The notes below the pieces were generated by a model. That model saw only the letters and a list, made by a program, of their open reading frames with translations, was not told the origin of the DNA and did no database searches. Positions 16,084 to 24,792 of a stretch of 64,000 bases of DNA are shown piece after piece. How positions within the stretch are numbered: position 1 is the stretch's first letter; every line of letters begins with the position of its first letter. Made by a program: the position numbers and the translations under genes. The stretch spans positions 202,771 to 266,770 of the forward strand of contig NZ_LGRA01000022.1 of NCBI RefSeq assembly GCF_003116095.1. Reading direction: 5' to 3'. The stretch comes from Azospirillum sp. TSO35-2. Its GTDB lineage: Bacteria; Pseudomonadota; Alphaproteobacteria; Azospirillales; Azospirillaceae.

Positions 16084-17094
16084 ATGCTTCGCTTCATCCT
16101 GACGCGGGTGAGCTTGGTGATTCCGACCTTCCTCGGCATCACCTTCCTGACCTTCATCCTGATCCGGCTGGTTCCCGGCGACCCCATCGAGGTGCGCGTC
16201 GGTGAACGGGGCATCGCGCCCGAACGGCTGGCCGCCTTCCGCCACGAACTCGGCCTCGACCAACCGCTGTGGCAGCAGTTCCTCGACTATGTCGGTCACG
16301 TGCTGTCCGGCGATTTCGGGCTGTCGCTGATCACCCACAACCCGGTGCTGAGCGAGTTCGTCACGCTGTTCCCGGCGACGCTGGAACTGGCGCTGTGCGC
16401 CATGCTGTTCGCGACGCTGATCGGGCTGCCGGCCGGCATCCTGGCGGCGGTGAAGCGCGGGTCGCTGTTCGACCACGGCGTGATGGGCGCCAGCCTGACC
16501 GGCTATTCGATGCCGATCTTCTGGTGGGGCCTGCTGCTGATCCTGTTCTTCTCGGTCGCGCTGGGCTGGACCCCGGTGTCGGGGCGGCTCGACCTGGTCT
16601 ATTACGTGGAGCCGGTGACCGGCTTCATGCTGATCGACACGCTGATGGCCGGCGATTACGACGCCTTCCGCTCGGCGCTGTCGCACCTGATCCTGCCGAC
16701 CATCGTGCTGGGCACGGTGCCGCTGGCGGTGGTGGCGCGCATGACCCGCTCGGCCATGCTGGAGGTGCTGGGGGAGGATTACATCCGCACCGCCCGCGCC
16801 AAGGGGCTGGCCGACCGCCGGGTCATCGGCATGCACGCGCTGCGCAACGCGCTGATCCCGGTGGTGACCGTCATCGGCCTGCAGGTCGGCACGCTGCTCG
16901 GCGGCGCCATCCTGACCGAGACCATCTTTTCCTGGCCGGGCGTCGGCAAGTGGCTGATCGAATCGATCAACCGCCGCGACTATCCGGCGCTGCAGGGCGG
17001 TGTCCTGCTGATCGCCACCTCGGTGATCCTGGTCAATCTGCTGGTGGACGTGCTGTACGGCGTCCTCAACCCCCGCATCCGTCACGCGCGGTGA
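16084..17094 (+). CDS. dppB: Peptide ABC transporter permease DppB
   Basis: The 336-residue inner-membrane permease begins MLRFILTRVSLVIPTFLGIT and has about six transmembrane helices. The family pattern RLVPGDPIEV follows the first helix, and the binding-protein-dependent transport signature (EDYIRTARAKGLADRRV) lies near residues 235-252, the loop that docks on the ATPases. The frame is open from a TTG at 16063, but the ATG at 16084 gives the length usual for DppB. Ten bases separate it from dppC. With DppC it forms the channel of the peptide importer. Confidence 0.93.
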   Translation: MLRFILTRVSLVIPTFLGITFLTFILIRLVPGDPIEVRVGERGIAPERLAAFRHELGLDQPLWQQFLDYVGHVLSGDFGLSLITHNPVLSEFVTLFPATLELALCAMLFATLIGLPAGILAAVKRGSLFDHGVMGASLTGYSMPIFWWGLLLILFFSVALGWTPVSGRLDLVYYVEPVTGFMLIDTLMAGDYDAFRSALSHLILPTIVLGTVPLAVVARMTRSAMLEVLGEDYIRTARAKGLADRRVIGMHALRNALIPVVTVIGLQVGTLLGGAILTETIFSWPGVGKWLIESINRRDYPALQGGVLLIATSVILVNLLVDVLYGVLNPRIRHAR

Positions 17095-17103
17095 GGCGAA
17101 ACC

Positions 17104-18015
17104 ATGTCCGCTGAGATTTCGACCCAATCAGACCCCGCCGTCGCGGTGTCGCGCCCGCCGCACCCGCTGGCCGAGTTCTGGTATCACTTCAAGCAGAACA
17201 AGGGCGCGCTGCTCGGCCTCGTGGTGATCCTGCTGATCGCGGTGATCGCCGTGCTGGCCGGCGTGCTGGCCCCGCACGACCCCGACATCCAGTACCGCGA
17301 CGCCATCCTCTCCCCGCCGGTCTGGCAGGAGGGCGGCACCTGGACCTACCTGCTGGGCACCGACGACATCGGCCGCGACATGCTGTCGCGCCTGATGTAC
17401 GGCGCCCGGCTGTCGATGCTGATCGGCCTGATCGTCGTCACCCTGTCGCTGGCGGTCGGGCTCGGCCTCGGGCTGCTGGCCGGCTTCTTCGGCGGGATGG
17501 CCGACGTGCTGATCATGCGCGCCATGGACATCCTGCTGGCGCTGCCGTCGCTGCTGCTGGCGGTGGTGGTCGCCGCCATCCTCGGGCCGGGGCTGACCAA
17601 CGCCATGCTGGCGGTGTCGGTGGTGGTGATCCCGCACTACGCCCGCCTGACCCGCGCCGCGGTGATGGCGGAGGTCAACAAGGACTATGTCGTCGCCTCG
17701 CGCGTCGCCGGGGCCGGGCCGCTGCGCCTGATGCTGATCGTCGTGCTGCCGAACTGCCTGGCGCCGCTGATCGTGCAGGCGACGCTGGGCTTCTCCACCG
17801 CCATCCTGGACGCCGCGGCGCTGGGCTTCCTCGGCCTCGGCGCGCAGCCGCCGACGCCGGAATGGGGCACCATGCTGGCCTCGTCGCTGCAGTTCCTCCA
17901 GCGCGCGCCGTGGGTGGTGACCTGGCCGGGCGTCGCCATCCTGGTGACCGTGCTGGCCTTCAATCTGTTGGGCGACGGTCTTCGCGACGCGCTCGACCCC
18001 AAGCTGAAGCGTTGA
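17104..18015 (+). CDS. dppC: Peptide ABC transporter permease DppC
   Basis: The 303-residue second permease has a cytoplasmic N-terminal stretch, a first membrane helix (GLVVILLIAVIAVLAGVLAP) and the family element LLGTDDIGRDMLSRLMYGAR. An EAA-type docking loop lies near RVAGAGPLRLML. The C-terminal stretch AVLAFNLLGDGLRDALDPKLKR is typical of DppC/OppC. It follows dppB closely and is followed by dppD after four bases, so the operon is tightly packed. Confidence 0.93.
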   Translation: MSAEISTQSDPAVAVSRPPHPLAEFWYHFKQNKGALLGLVVILLIAVIAVLAGVLAPHDPDIQYRDAILSPPVWQEGGTWTYLLGTDDIGRDMLSRLMYGARLSMLIGLIVVTLSLAVGLGLGLLAGFFGGMADVLIMRAMDILLALPSLLLAVVVAAILGPGLTNAMLAVSVVVIPHYARLTRAAVMAEVNKDYVVASRVAGAGPLRLMLIVVLPNCLAPLIVQATLGFSTAILDAAALGFLGLGAQPPTPEWGTMLASSLQFLQRAPWVVTWPGVAILVTVLAFNLLGDGLRDALDPKLKR

Positions 18016-18019
18016 CGCC

Positions 18020-19009
18020 ATGCCTCTTCTCGACATCAAGAACCTGTCGGTCGAGTTCACCACCCGCGCCGGAACCTTCCGCGCGGTGGATGGGATCGAC
18101 CTGACCGTGGACGAGGGCGAGGTCGTCGGCATCGTCGGCGAATCCGGCTCCGGCAAATCGGTGACCTCGCTGGCGGTGATGGGGCTGCTCGGCTCCAACG
18201 GCCGGGTGGTCGCCGACCGCATGATGTTCGGCGGCCGCGACCTGCTGACCATGCCGCCGGCCCAGCGCCGGGCGATCACCGGCAAGGACGTCGCCATGGT
18301 CTTCCAGGAGCCGATGACCAGCCTCAACCCCTGCTTCACCGTCGGCTTCCAGATCATGGAGACGCTGCGGGTGCATGAGGGGCTGTCCGGCAAGCCGCTG
18401 CGCAACCGGGCCATCGCCCTGTTGGAGCAGGTCGGCATCCCGGCGCCGGAAACCCGCCTGTCGGCCTTCCCGCACCAGCTCTCCGGCGGCATGAACCAGC
18501 GCGTGATGATCGCCATCGCCATCGCCTGCAACCCGCGCCTGCTGGTGGCGGACGAGCCGACGACGGCGCTGGACGTCACCATCCAGAAGCAGATCCTCGA
18601 CCTGCTGGTCCAGCTGCAGCGCGAACGCGGCATGGCGCTGATCCTGATCACCCACGACATGGGCGTGGTGGCGGAAACCGCGCAGCGCGTCGTCGTGATG
18701 TACGCCGGACAGGTGGCGGAGACGCGGCCGGTGGCCGCGCTGTTCGAGCGGCCGCGCCATCCCTACACCGGCGCGCTGCTCGACGCGCTGCCGGAACGGG
18801 CGCTGGGCAAGCGCCGGCTGCCGACGATCCCCGGCATGGTGCCGGGCATCGCCGACCGGCCGGCCGGCTGCCTGTTCAGCCCGCGCTGCCGCTTCGCTGA
18901 CGACCGCTGCCGCGCCGAGCGCCCGGCCCTGTACGATGTGGACGACGGGCGGGCGCGTTGTTTCTACCCACTTCCCGATGGCGTTCCCGCCGTCGAGGGG
19001 GCGCTGTGA
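18020..19009 (+). CDS. dppD: Peptide ABC transporter ATP-binding protein DppD
   Basis: A 329-residue ABC ATPase. Visible motifs are Walker A (GESGSGKS, about residues 40-47), the Q-loop in VFQEPMTSLNP, the signature LSGGMNQR, Walker B (LLVADEPTTALD) and the H-loop in ILITHDMG. The C-terminal oligopeptide-transporter domain contains the cysteine-rich segment PAGCLFSPRCRFADDRCRAE, which in this family can carry an iron-sulfur cluster. Its TGA overlaps the ATG of dppF by one base, so the two are translationally coupled and presumably form the heterodimeric motor. Confidence 0.93.
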   Translation: MPLLDIKNLSVEFTTRAGTFRAVDGIDLTVDEGEVVGIVGESGSGKSVTSLAVMGLLGSNGRVVADRMMFGGRDLLTMPPAQRRAITGKDVAMVFQEPMTSLNPCFTVGFQIMETLRVHEGLSGKPLRNRAIALLEQVGIPAPETRLSAFPHQLSGGMNQRVMIAIAIACNPRLLVADEPTTALDVTIQKQILDLLVQLQRERGMALILITHDMGVVAETAQRVVVMYAGQVAETRPVAALFERPRHPYTGALLDALPERALGKRRLPTIPGMVPGIADRPAGCLFSPRCRFADDRCRAERPALYDVDDGRARCFYPLPDGVPAVEGAL

Positions 19010-20031
19010 TGAGCACCGAAACCAACACCCCCGCCCAGGCCCCGGCCGACGGCTCGCCCGACCGCTCGATCGTGCTGGAGGCGCACAACCTGCGCAAGCA
19101 CTACGCCGTCAAGCGTGGCGCCTTCAAGCCGCTGGCGACGGTCAAGGCGCTGGACGGTGTGTCGTTCCAGCTCCAGGCCGGCTGCACGCTGGCGGTGGTC
19201 GGCGAGTCCGGCTGCGGCAAGTCGACGCTGGCCCGTTCCGTCACCATGATCGAGCCGCCGACCTCGGGCCAGCTGCACTATGACGGCCGCGACGTCGTCG
19301 GGCGCAGCGCCGCGGAGATGAAGGAGCTGCGCCGCACGGTGCAGATGGTCTTCCAGAATCCCTATGGCTCGCTGAACCCGCGCAAGACCGTCGGTTCGAT
19401 CCTGACCGAGCCGCTGGTGATCAACACCGACATGGGCAAGGACGAGCGGCGAGCCCGCGCCGTCGCCATGATGGGCAAGGTCGGCCTGCGCCCCGACCAG
19501 ATCGACCGCTACCCGCACATGTTCTCCGGCGGGCAGCGCCAGCGCATCGCCATCGCCCGCGCCCTGATGCTGAACCCGCGCGTCGTCGTGGCGGACGAGC
19601 CGGTGTCGGCGCTCGACGTGTCGATCCAGGCGCAGGTGCTGAACCTGATGATGGATCTGCAGGAGGAGCTGAACCTCGCCTACCTGTTCATCTCGCACGA
19701 CCTCAGCGTGGTGCGGCACATCGCCGACGCGCTGATGGTGATGTATCTCGGCAAGCCGGTCGAGCATGGCGACAAGGACGTCGTCTTCAACCGGCCGCGC
19801 CACCCCTACACCCGCATCCTGCTGGCCGCCACGCCGCGGGTGAACCCGCATCTGCGGGTCGAGCGGGTGGTGCCGAAGGGCGAGCTGCCGTCGCCGCTGA
19901 ACCCGCCGCCGGGCTGCTCCTTCCACAAGCGCTGCCCCTACGCGACGGAGCGCTGCGCGGCGGAGGTGCCGGCGCTGCGTCCGGTCGACGACCGGCTGGT
20001 CGCCTGCCACTACGCCGAACAGATGGACTGA
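19009..20031 (+). CDS. dppF: Peptide ABC transporter ATP-binding protein DppF
   Basis: The second ATPase of the operon has 340 residues from the ATG that overlaps the dppD stop. It shows Walker A (GESGCGKS), the Q-loop (VFQNPYGSLNPRKTVG), the signature FSGGQRQR, Walker B (VVVADEPVSALD) and the H-loop (FISHDLS). It also has the C-terminal oligopeptide domain with cysteine segment PPGCSFHKRCPYATERCAAE. A longer frame begins at 18958 inside dppD, but the coupled start fits the family length. It is the last gene before an intrinsic terminator. Confidence 0.93.
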   Translation: MSTETNTPAQAPADGSPDRSIVLEAHNLRKHYAVKRGAFKPLATVKALDGVSFQLQAGCTLAVVGESGCGKSTLARSVTMIEPPTSGQLHYDGRDVVGRSAAEMKELRRTVQMVFQNPYGSLNPRKTVGSILTEPLVINTDMGKDERRARAVAMMGKVGLRPDQIDRYPHMFSGGQRQRIAIARALMLNPRVVVADEPVSALDVSIQAQVLNLMMDLQEELNLAYLFISHDLSVVRHIADALMVMYLGKPVEHGDKDVVFNRPRHPYTRILLAATPRVNPHLRVERVVPKGELPSPLNPPPGCSFHKRCPYATERCAAEVPALRPVDDRLVACHYAEQMD

Positions 20032-20073
20032 CGCCCGTCCGGTCTGGGCCGATGGGGCCAGGACGGTAGGACC

Positions 20074-20107
20074 AAGGCGGCTGTTGAGTATGACGGCCGC
20101 CTTCTTT
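20074..20107 (+). terminator. Terminator of the dpp operon
   Basis: AAGGCGGC pairs with GCCGCCTT around a 14-base loop, followed by CTTTA. It lies 43 bases after the dppF stop. Confidence 0.65.
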
Positions 20108-20161
20108 ACGGTGCGGGCCATCCATCCTTATCCGCGTTTGTCCATCAGGGAGAGTGCCGCC

Positions 20162-20650
20162 ATGCCGTCGTTCGACATCGTGTCCGAGACGGACGTCCAC
20201 GAGATCGACAACGCCCTCGCCGGCGTCCGCCGCGAGATCGAGACCCGCTTCGACTTCAAGGGGTCGAAGTGCACGGTCGAGCGGACCGAGAACGAGATCG
20301 TGCTGCTGGCCGACGATGCGCCGAAGCTGGCGCAGATGCAGGAACTGCTGCGCGTCTACGTCACCCGCCGCAAGCTTGACGCCGCGGCGCTGGACTTCAC
20401 CGCCCAGCCGCAGCGTGCCGCCGGCGACGCGCTGCGCCACACCGTGACGATCAAGCAGGGAATCGCGCAGGACTTGGCGAAGACCATCGTCAAAGGGATC
20501 AAGGACAGCAAGATGAAGGTCCAGGTCTCGATCCAGGGCGACGAACTGCGGGTGACCGGCAAGAAGCGCGACGACCTTCAGGAGGCGATCGCCTTCGTCA
20601 AGCGGATGGGCATCGAACAGCCGCTTCAGTACCAGAACTTCCGCGACTGA
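20162..20650 (+). CDS. yajQ: YajQ-family nucleotide-binding protein
   Basis: The 162-residue protein is full length for the YajQ (DUF520) family, small cytoplasmic proteins with two ferredoxin-like domains. Some members bind cyclic di-GMP; others were reported to bind nucleotides or RNA. The N terminus MPSFDIVSETDVHEIDNAL, the segment RFDFKGSKCTVE and the C-terminal MGIEQPLQYQNFRD are hallmarks. The frame stays open upstream, but the ATG at 20162 begins the conserved sequence. It appears to be a single-gene unit after the dpp terminator. Whether this copy senses cyclic di-GMP cannot be told from sequence. Confidence 0.93.
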   Translation: MPSFDIVSETDVHEIDNALAGVRREIETRFDFKGSKCTVERTENEIVLLADDAPKLAQMQELLRVYVTRRKLDAAALDFTAQPQRAAGDALRHTVTIKQGIAQDLAKTIVKGIKDSKMKVQVSIQGDELRVTGKKRDDLQEAIAFVKRMGIEQPLQYQNFRD

Positions 20651-20697
20651 CCGGCGCCGGCAGAGGGCTCCCGGCGGCCGGCAACGCTTGCCGACCG

Positions 20698-20739
20698 CTG
20701 GGAATCTTCTGCCGGGCGGCTGGGAATTTTTTGCCGGGC
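20698..20739 (+). promoter_or_regulatory. Tandem FlbD-type enhancer elements
   Basis: CTGGGAATCTTCTGCCGGGC (20698-20717) and CTGGGAATTTTTTGCCGGGC (20720-20739) are near-identical direct repeats with a 22-base period, about two helical turns. Their complements share GCCCGGCA with elements upstream of fliF at 55195-55231. They lie about 50-90 bases before a sigma-54 promoter, the usual place for activator sites. Confidence 0.6.
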
Positions 20740-20788
20740 AAAAGGCCGCAGGCGTGCTGCGGCCGTTGCGGCGCCTGACCCCCGCCAG

Positions 20789-20803
20789 TGGCGTGATTTT
20801 TGC
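20789..20803 (+). promoter_or_regulatory. Sigma-54 (-24/-12) promoter
   Basis: TGGCGTGATTTTTGC keeps the invariant GG and GC exactly ten bases apart, plus the surrounding TGGC, the following G and TTGC. Transcription would start near 20815, about 30 bases before the ATG at 20844. Confidence 0.65.
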
Positions 20804-20843
20804 GTGACCCTTGTGGTTCGCCGCAAGCCACAGGGGTTGTCCC

Positions 20844-21236
20844 ATGTCGATGATGGCCAACAGCGAGGCCACGCAAGCCATGCGCATCCGGGCGGAAGAC
20901 GTCCTGGAGCGCAAAGGGACGTCCGCGTCCCGGCAGGCGGGTGCGCTGGCCGGCCAGTTCGCGGCGATGCTGGAAACCCTGAACGGCGTCGGCGAGGCGG
21001 CCGGCGGCACCGACGGCAGCGGGGTGGTGGCGAACGCGCAACCCGCGGTCCGGCTGGGCGTCGGCGCCGTCACCCTGTTCGCCCAGGACGAGGGCGGCGG
21101 TACGGCCGCGGCGGCCGTCCCCGATCCGCAGGACCCCACCACCGCGGTGCAGGTGGTGCAGAGCGCCATCCAGTCCGGCGACGGCGCCAACTACCGCTGG
21201 CTGACCACGCTGCTGACGCAGAACTCCGCCGCCTGA
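20844..21236 (+). CDS. Small protein of unknown function in the sigma-54/FlbD regulon
   Basis: The chosen start gives 130 residues: an N-terminal helical half (ATQAMRIRAEDVLERKGTSA, then AGQFAAMLETLNGV) and a Gly/Ala-rich low-complexity middle. A last segment contains QDPTTAVQVVQSAIQSGDGA and NYRWLTTLLTQ. There is no signal peptide or membrane helix, and I recognise no family. Its upstream region carries a sigma-54 promoter and two elements like those before fliF, so it is probably made with the flagellum. A flagellar assembly, filament-associated or secreted role is plausible but inferred only from regulation. Two in-frame ATG codons follow closely (20853 and 20856), so the exact start is uncertain. 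Confidence 0.7.
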   Translation: MSMMANSEATQAMRIRAEDVLERKGTSASRQAGALAGQFAAMLETLNGVGEAAGGTDGSGVVANAQPAVRLGVGAVTLFAQDEGGGTAAAAVPDPQDPTTAVQVVQSAIQSGDGANYRWLTTLLTQNSAA

Positions 21237-21485
21237 CGCTCGCCTCAACGCTGAGCCAAGCGTTGCGCGAATGGCTGCTCCCAGAAGAAAACCAGCGTTT
21301 TCAACACTTTCCACGATGCGGGAAAGGATCGCGGATTCGGTATCTGGTATTTGGGATACGGATTGTTGAGGTGCACAGTCATGTCCGAACGGCGCCAGGC
21401 CGCGGTGCAGGACCGGGGGTGATCCGAAGCGGGATCGCCGCCCCACCGCCGGCCGGGCGCCCCCACGCTCAATGGGACTTGGGGC

Positions 21486-22781
21486 ATGACCACAGAGACG
21501 ACCGAAGACCGCGGTCTTCTTCACAACAAATGGTTCCAGCTCAGCGTCGGCCTGCTGTGCATGGCGATGATCGCCAACCTGCAATATGGCTGGACCCTGT
21601 TCGTCGACCCGATCGACGCCAAGCACGGCTGGGGCCGCGCGGCGATCCAGATCGCCTTCTCCATCTTCGTCTTCACCGAAACCTGGCTGGTCCCGGTCGA
21701 GGGCTGGTTCGTCGACCGCTACGGCCCGCAGGTCGTGGTGCTGGTCGGCAGCCTGCTGGTCGGCGGCTCGTGGGTGATCGACAGCCAGGCCACCTCGCTG
21801 CCGATGCTGTATCTGGCGGCGGTGGTGTCGGGCGTCGGCGCCGGCTGCGTCTATGGCACCTGCGTCGGCAACGCGCTGAAATGGTTCCCGCAGCAGCGCG
21901 GTCTGGCCGCCGGCATCACCGCCGCCGGCTTCGGCGCCGGTGCCGGCGCCACGGTGATCCCGATCGCCAACATGATCGCGTCGCAGGGCTACGAGCACAC
22001 CTTCCTGGTCTTCGGCATCGGCCAGGGGCTGGCGATCTTCGCGCTGTCCTGGTTCCTGCGCAAGGCGCCGAAGTCGGACGGCCCGGCGCGCAAGGGCAAC
22101 CTCGTGCAGACCAAGATCGACTACGCGCCGGCCCGCGTCGTCCGCACCCCGGTGTTCTGGCTGCTCTACATCATGTTCGTGATGGTGGCCTCGGGCGGCC
22201 TGATGGCGGCGGCGCAGATCGCGCCGATCGCCCACGACTTCCACGTCGCCGATTCGCCGATCAACCTGTTCGGCCTCGTCCTGCCGGCGCTGACCCTCGC
22301 CATCTCGATCGACCGCGTGCTGGACGGCGCCGGCCGGCCCTTCTTCGGCTGGGTGTCGGACCGCATCGGCCGTGAAAACACCATGTTCATCGCCTTCGGC
22401 ACCGCGGCGCTGGCCATCATCCTGCTGACGCAGCTCGGCCGCAACCCGGTGCTGTTCGTGGTGTTCACCGCGATGTTCTTCTGCGTCTTCGGCGAGATCT
22501 ACAGCCTGTTCCCGGCGACGGCCGGCGACACCTTCGGGTCGAAGTTCGCCGCGACCAACGCCGGCATGCTCTACACCGCCAAGGGCACGGCGGCGCTGCT
22601 GGTGCCGCTCAGCAGCCTGATCGCCAGCCATTTCGGCTGGCACGCCGTGTTCTACATCGCCGCCAGCTTCAACCTGGTCGCCGCGGTGCTGGCGCTGTTC
22701 GTCCTCAAGCCGCTGCGGGCGAACTTCCTGCAGGCGGACGACTACGGCCTGCAAGCGGTCGGGGCCACCGCCGAGCGCTGA
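21486..22781 (+). CDS. OFA-family oxalate/formate-type MFS antiporter
   Basis: This is a 431-residue major facilitator protein with 12 predicted helices. N-terminal residues NKWFQLSVGLLCMAMIANLQ and GWTLFVDPIDAKHGW are typical of the OFA group, whose best-known member OxlT swaps oxalate for formate. The loop GWFVDRYGPQ and the second-half motif GRPFFGWVSDRIGR are the paired MFS loop-2/loop-8 motifs. It is transcribed alone, with no oxalate-degrading genes (oxc, frc) nearby, so the substrate is uncertain; other monocarboxylates are possible. The 249 bases upstream contain no gene. Confidence 0.88.
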   Translation: MTTETTEDRGLLHNKWFQLSVGLLCMAMIANLQYGWTLFVDPIDAKHGWGRAAIQIAFSIFVFTETWLVPVEGWFVDRYGPQVVVLVGSLLVGGSWVIDSQATSLPMLYLAAVVSGVGAGCVYGTCVGNALKWFPQQRGLAAGITAAGFGAGAGATVIPIANMIASQGYEHTFLVFGIGQGLAIFALSWFLRKAPKSDGPARKGNLVQTKIDYAPARVVRTPVFWLLYIMFVMVASGGLMAAAQIAPIAHDFHVADSPINLFGLVLPALTLAISIDRVLDGAGRPFFGWVSDRIGRENTMFIAFGTAALAIILLTQLGRNPVLFVVFTAMFFCVFGEIYSLFPATAGDTFGSKFAATNAGMLYTAKGTAALLVPLSSLIASHFGWHAVFYIAASFNLVAAVLALFVLKPLRANFLQADDYGLQAVGATAER

Positions 22782-22798
22782 CGCCGACCGTTGAGCCG

Positions 22799-23689
22799 CT
22801 ACAGCCCCAGCCGCGCCCAGACCAGCCGGTCTTCCAACGCGGTGAGGGCGGCGGTCGGCAGCGCCTCCGCCACCTGGTCCAACGCCCCGGCCTGCAGCGC
22901 CGGGGCGTCGCCGCTTCCGGCCCGCAAGCCCAGCCGCCGCATCAGCCCGCGCTCCGGCTGGACCACGCGCAGCCGCACCTTGTCGCCGAAGCGGCCGCGC
23001 AGCACCGCGCGCAGGTCGCCCAGCCCGTCGATCAGCCCCAGCCCCAGCGCCCGGCGGCCGGCCCAGAAGGCGCCGGAGAACAGCTCCTCCTCCGATCCGG
23101 TCAGGCGGGTGCCGCGCCGGGCGCGGACCATCGCCTTGAACGCCTCGTGCACGTCGGCCTGCAACGCCTTCAGATGGGCGACGCCGTCCTCCCGCTCGGG
23201 CGAGAAGGGGTCGAGCAGCACCTTCTTGTCGCCGGCGGTGTAGAGCCGCCGTTCGATGCCGTGCTTCTCGATCAGCGCGTGCAGCCCAAATCCCGACGAC
23301 ACCACGCCGATCGACCCGACGATGGAGCTTTCATCGGCCCAGATCTCGTCGGCGGCGCAGGCCAGCCAGTAGCCGCCGGAGGCCGCCGCGTCCTCGCAGA
23401 AGGCGAAGACCGGCAGCTTCTTTTCCTCCGCCAGATCGCGGATGCGCTTGGCGATCAGCGCCGACTGGACCGGCGACCCGCCGGGTGAGTTGATGACCAG
23501 GGCCACCGCCTTCTGGTCCTTGGGCGCGAAGGCGCGCTCCAGCAGCGGGGCGACCGCCGCGAGGCTGAGGCCGGGGCGGAAGGCACCGCCCTGGCCGATG
23601 ACGCCGGACAGGCGGACGACGGACACCAGCGGCCCGGCCTTGCGCCAGGGGCCGAAGGGGAGTTTGGCGAGGAGGGATTGCAGGCTCAT
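22799..23689 (-). CDS. S49-family serine peptidase (SppA/SohB-like)
   Basis: A 296-residue signal-peptide-peptidase-like protease of family S49. It has the single-domain pattern: VALVINSPGGSPVQSALIA, the nucleophile Ser in EDAAASGGYWLACAADEI, and the general-base Lys in the later YTAGDKKVLLDPF segment. The usual SIVGSIGVVSSGFGLHALIE lies between them. A strong N-terminal signal sequence is not evident, although the segment from VSVVRLSGVIGQGG begins the fold. These enzymes degrade membrane or signal peptides. It is the last gene of a three-gene minus-strand group with trmN6 and a DUF2007 gene, 65 bases after trmN6. Confidence 0.88.
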   Translation of the reverse strand: MSLQSLLAKLPFGPWRKAGPLVSVVRLSGVIGQGGAFRPGLSLAAVAPLLERAFAPKDQKAVALVINSPGGSPVQSALIAKRIRDLAEEKKLPVFAFCEDAAASGGYWLACAADEIWADESSIVGSIGVVSSGFGLHALIEKHGIERRLYTAGDKKVLLDPFSPEREDGVAHLKALQADVHEAFKAMVRARRGTRLTGSEEELFSGAFWAGRRALGLGLIDGLGDLRAVLRGRFGDKVRLRVVQPERGLMRRLGLRAGSGDAPALQAGALDQVAEALPTAALTALEDRLVWARLGL

Positions 23690-23754
23690 GCCGGCAGAGA
23701 TGGGAACGAAGTCCCGCGTTTCAAAGATGGTCCCGGTCAAAGATGGCGGCGGCG

Positions 23755-24501
23755 CTAAAACGCCAGCGCCGCGGCGTCGCGCAGCACCCGTTCCGCTGCC
23801 GCGCTGTAGCGCCCGTCGGCCTCGTGCACGGTGACGCCGGCGGTCAGCCGGGCAGGGGCGCGGCCGCCCTTGCGGGCGATCACCAGCAGCCTTTTCGCCT
23901 CCTGCCCCGGTTTCGGCCACAGCGGCACCAGGACGAGGCTGCCGAATCGGCGGCGCAACGCCGCCAGGATGTCGTCGATCCGGTCGGCGCGGTGGACCAG
24001 CGTCACTGTGCCGCGGGGCTTCAGCATGACGTCGGCGAAGCGCAGCCAGTCGGCCAGTTGCGCCGGTCCCTCGACGTTGGCGGCGGCCTTCCAGGCGTCG
24101 GGTGGGTGGCTCGCCGCCGTCGCCTTCAGGTAGGGCGGGTTCATCATGACACGGTCGAATCCGCCGGGGCCGAGCGCCGGCGGCGGGTCCAGCAGGTCGC
24201 CCTCCACCACGCTGACCCGGTCGGCCAGCCCGCTGAGATCGGCGTTGCGCCGGGCGAAGGCGCAGGCGTCGGCGCGCTGCTCCAGCCCGACCACACGGAC
24301 CCCCGGCACGCGGGCGGCGAGGCACAGCGCCGCCGCCCCGGTGCCGGTGCCAACGTCCAGAACCCGTTCTCCATCAACGGCGGCGGTGACGGCGGCCAGG
24401 AACACCGGGTCGATGGCGGCGCGGTAGCCGCCCTCCGGCTGGGTCAGCCGGACCCGGCCGTTCAGCAGGAAATCCGTCCGGAACGTGCACGCCTCGCTCA
24501 C
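23755..24501 (-). CDS. trmN6: tRNA1(Val) A37 N6-methyltransferase-like enzyme
   Basis: The 248-residue protein has the layout of TrmN6/YfiC-type methyltransferases, which methylate N6 of adenine 37 in a tRNA. The SAM-binding motif VLDVGTGTGAAALCLA lies at about residues 47-62. The substrate motif MMNPPYLKA (NPPY, about 119-122) is the mark of N6-adenine or related amino methylases. It starts with GTG at 24501, whose first bases overlap the stop of the upstream DUF2007 gene by four, indicating translational coupling. tRNA specificity is by family analogy. Confidence 0.88.
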   Translation of the reverse strand: MSEACTFRTDFLLNGRVRLTQPEGGYRAAIDPVFLAAVTAAVDGERVLDVGTGTGAAALCLAARVPGVRVVGLEQRADACAFARRNADLSGLADRVSVVEGDLLDPPPALGPGGFDRVMMNPPYLKATAASHPPDAWKAAANVEGPAQLADWLRFADVMLKPRGTVTLVHRADRIDDILAALRRRFGSLVLVPLWPKPGQEAKRLLVIARKGGRAPARLTAGVTVHEADGRYSAAAERVLRDAAALAF

Positions 24502-24704
24502 GCCTCGCCGGCCTCGCGCAGGATGCGGACGGCGCGGACCGCGTCGTCGGAGTCGACCATCAGCCGGCGCGGGATGGCGCCGATCGACCCCTCCAGGATG
24601 CTGGTGTGGGTGTCGAGGACCAGCGCCTCGATCCCGGCATCGGCCAACAGGGCTATCAGCCAGGACAATCGGACGGGATCGGTGGTTCGAAGCAGTTCTG
24701 TCAT
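24498..24704 (-). CDS. DUF2007-type small protein
   Basis: This 68-residue protein begins MTELLRTTDPVRLSWLIALL and has the compact beta-alpha-beta shape of DUF2007, a domain related to the PII/ACT-like folds and sometimes called a putative signal-transducing protein. Typical features are the AGIEALVLDTH turn and the closing RRLMVDSDDAVRAVRILREA. It is the first gene of the group DUF2007, trmN6, S49 peptidase and is divergent from the polyprenyl synthase gene 88 bases away. Function is unknown. Confidence 0.85.
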   Translation of the reverse strand: MTELLRTTDPVRLSWLIALLADAGIEALVLDTHTSILEGSIGAIPRRLMVDSDDAVRAVRILREAGEA

Positions 24705-24792
24705 GGCGTCTCGAAAGAACGGCGGCCTGCGGGCTTGACCGAACAGGCTAGGCCGTTATGCTCCCTAGCGCAATTTCTGGCGTCAATCACCC

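Noticed and set aside
20698..20739. The tandem repeats themselves as sigma-54 promoters
   Set aside because: GG and GC are only nine bases apart in both copies, one short of the fixed ten, whereas the element at 20789 has exact spacing.
20598..22754. A 718-codon minus-strand frame antisense to the OFA antiporter
   Set aside because: It spans two plus-strand genes and a promoter region and has no ribosome site or family features.
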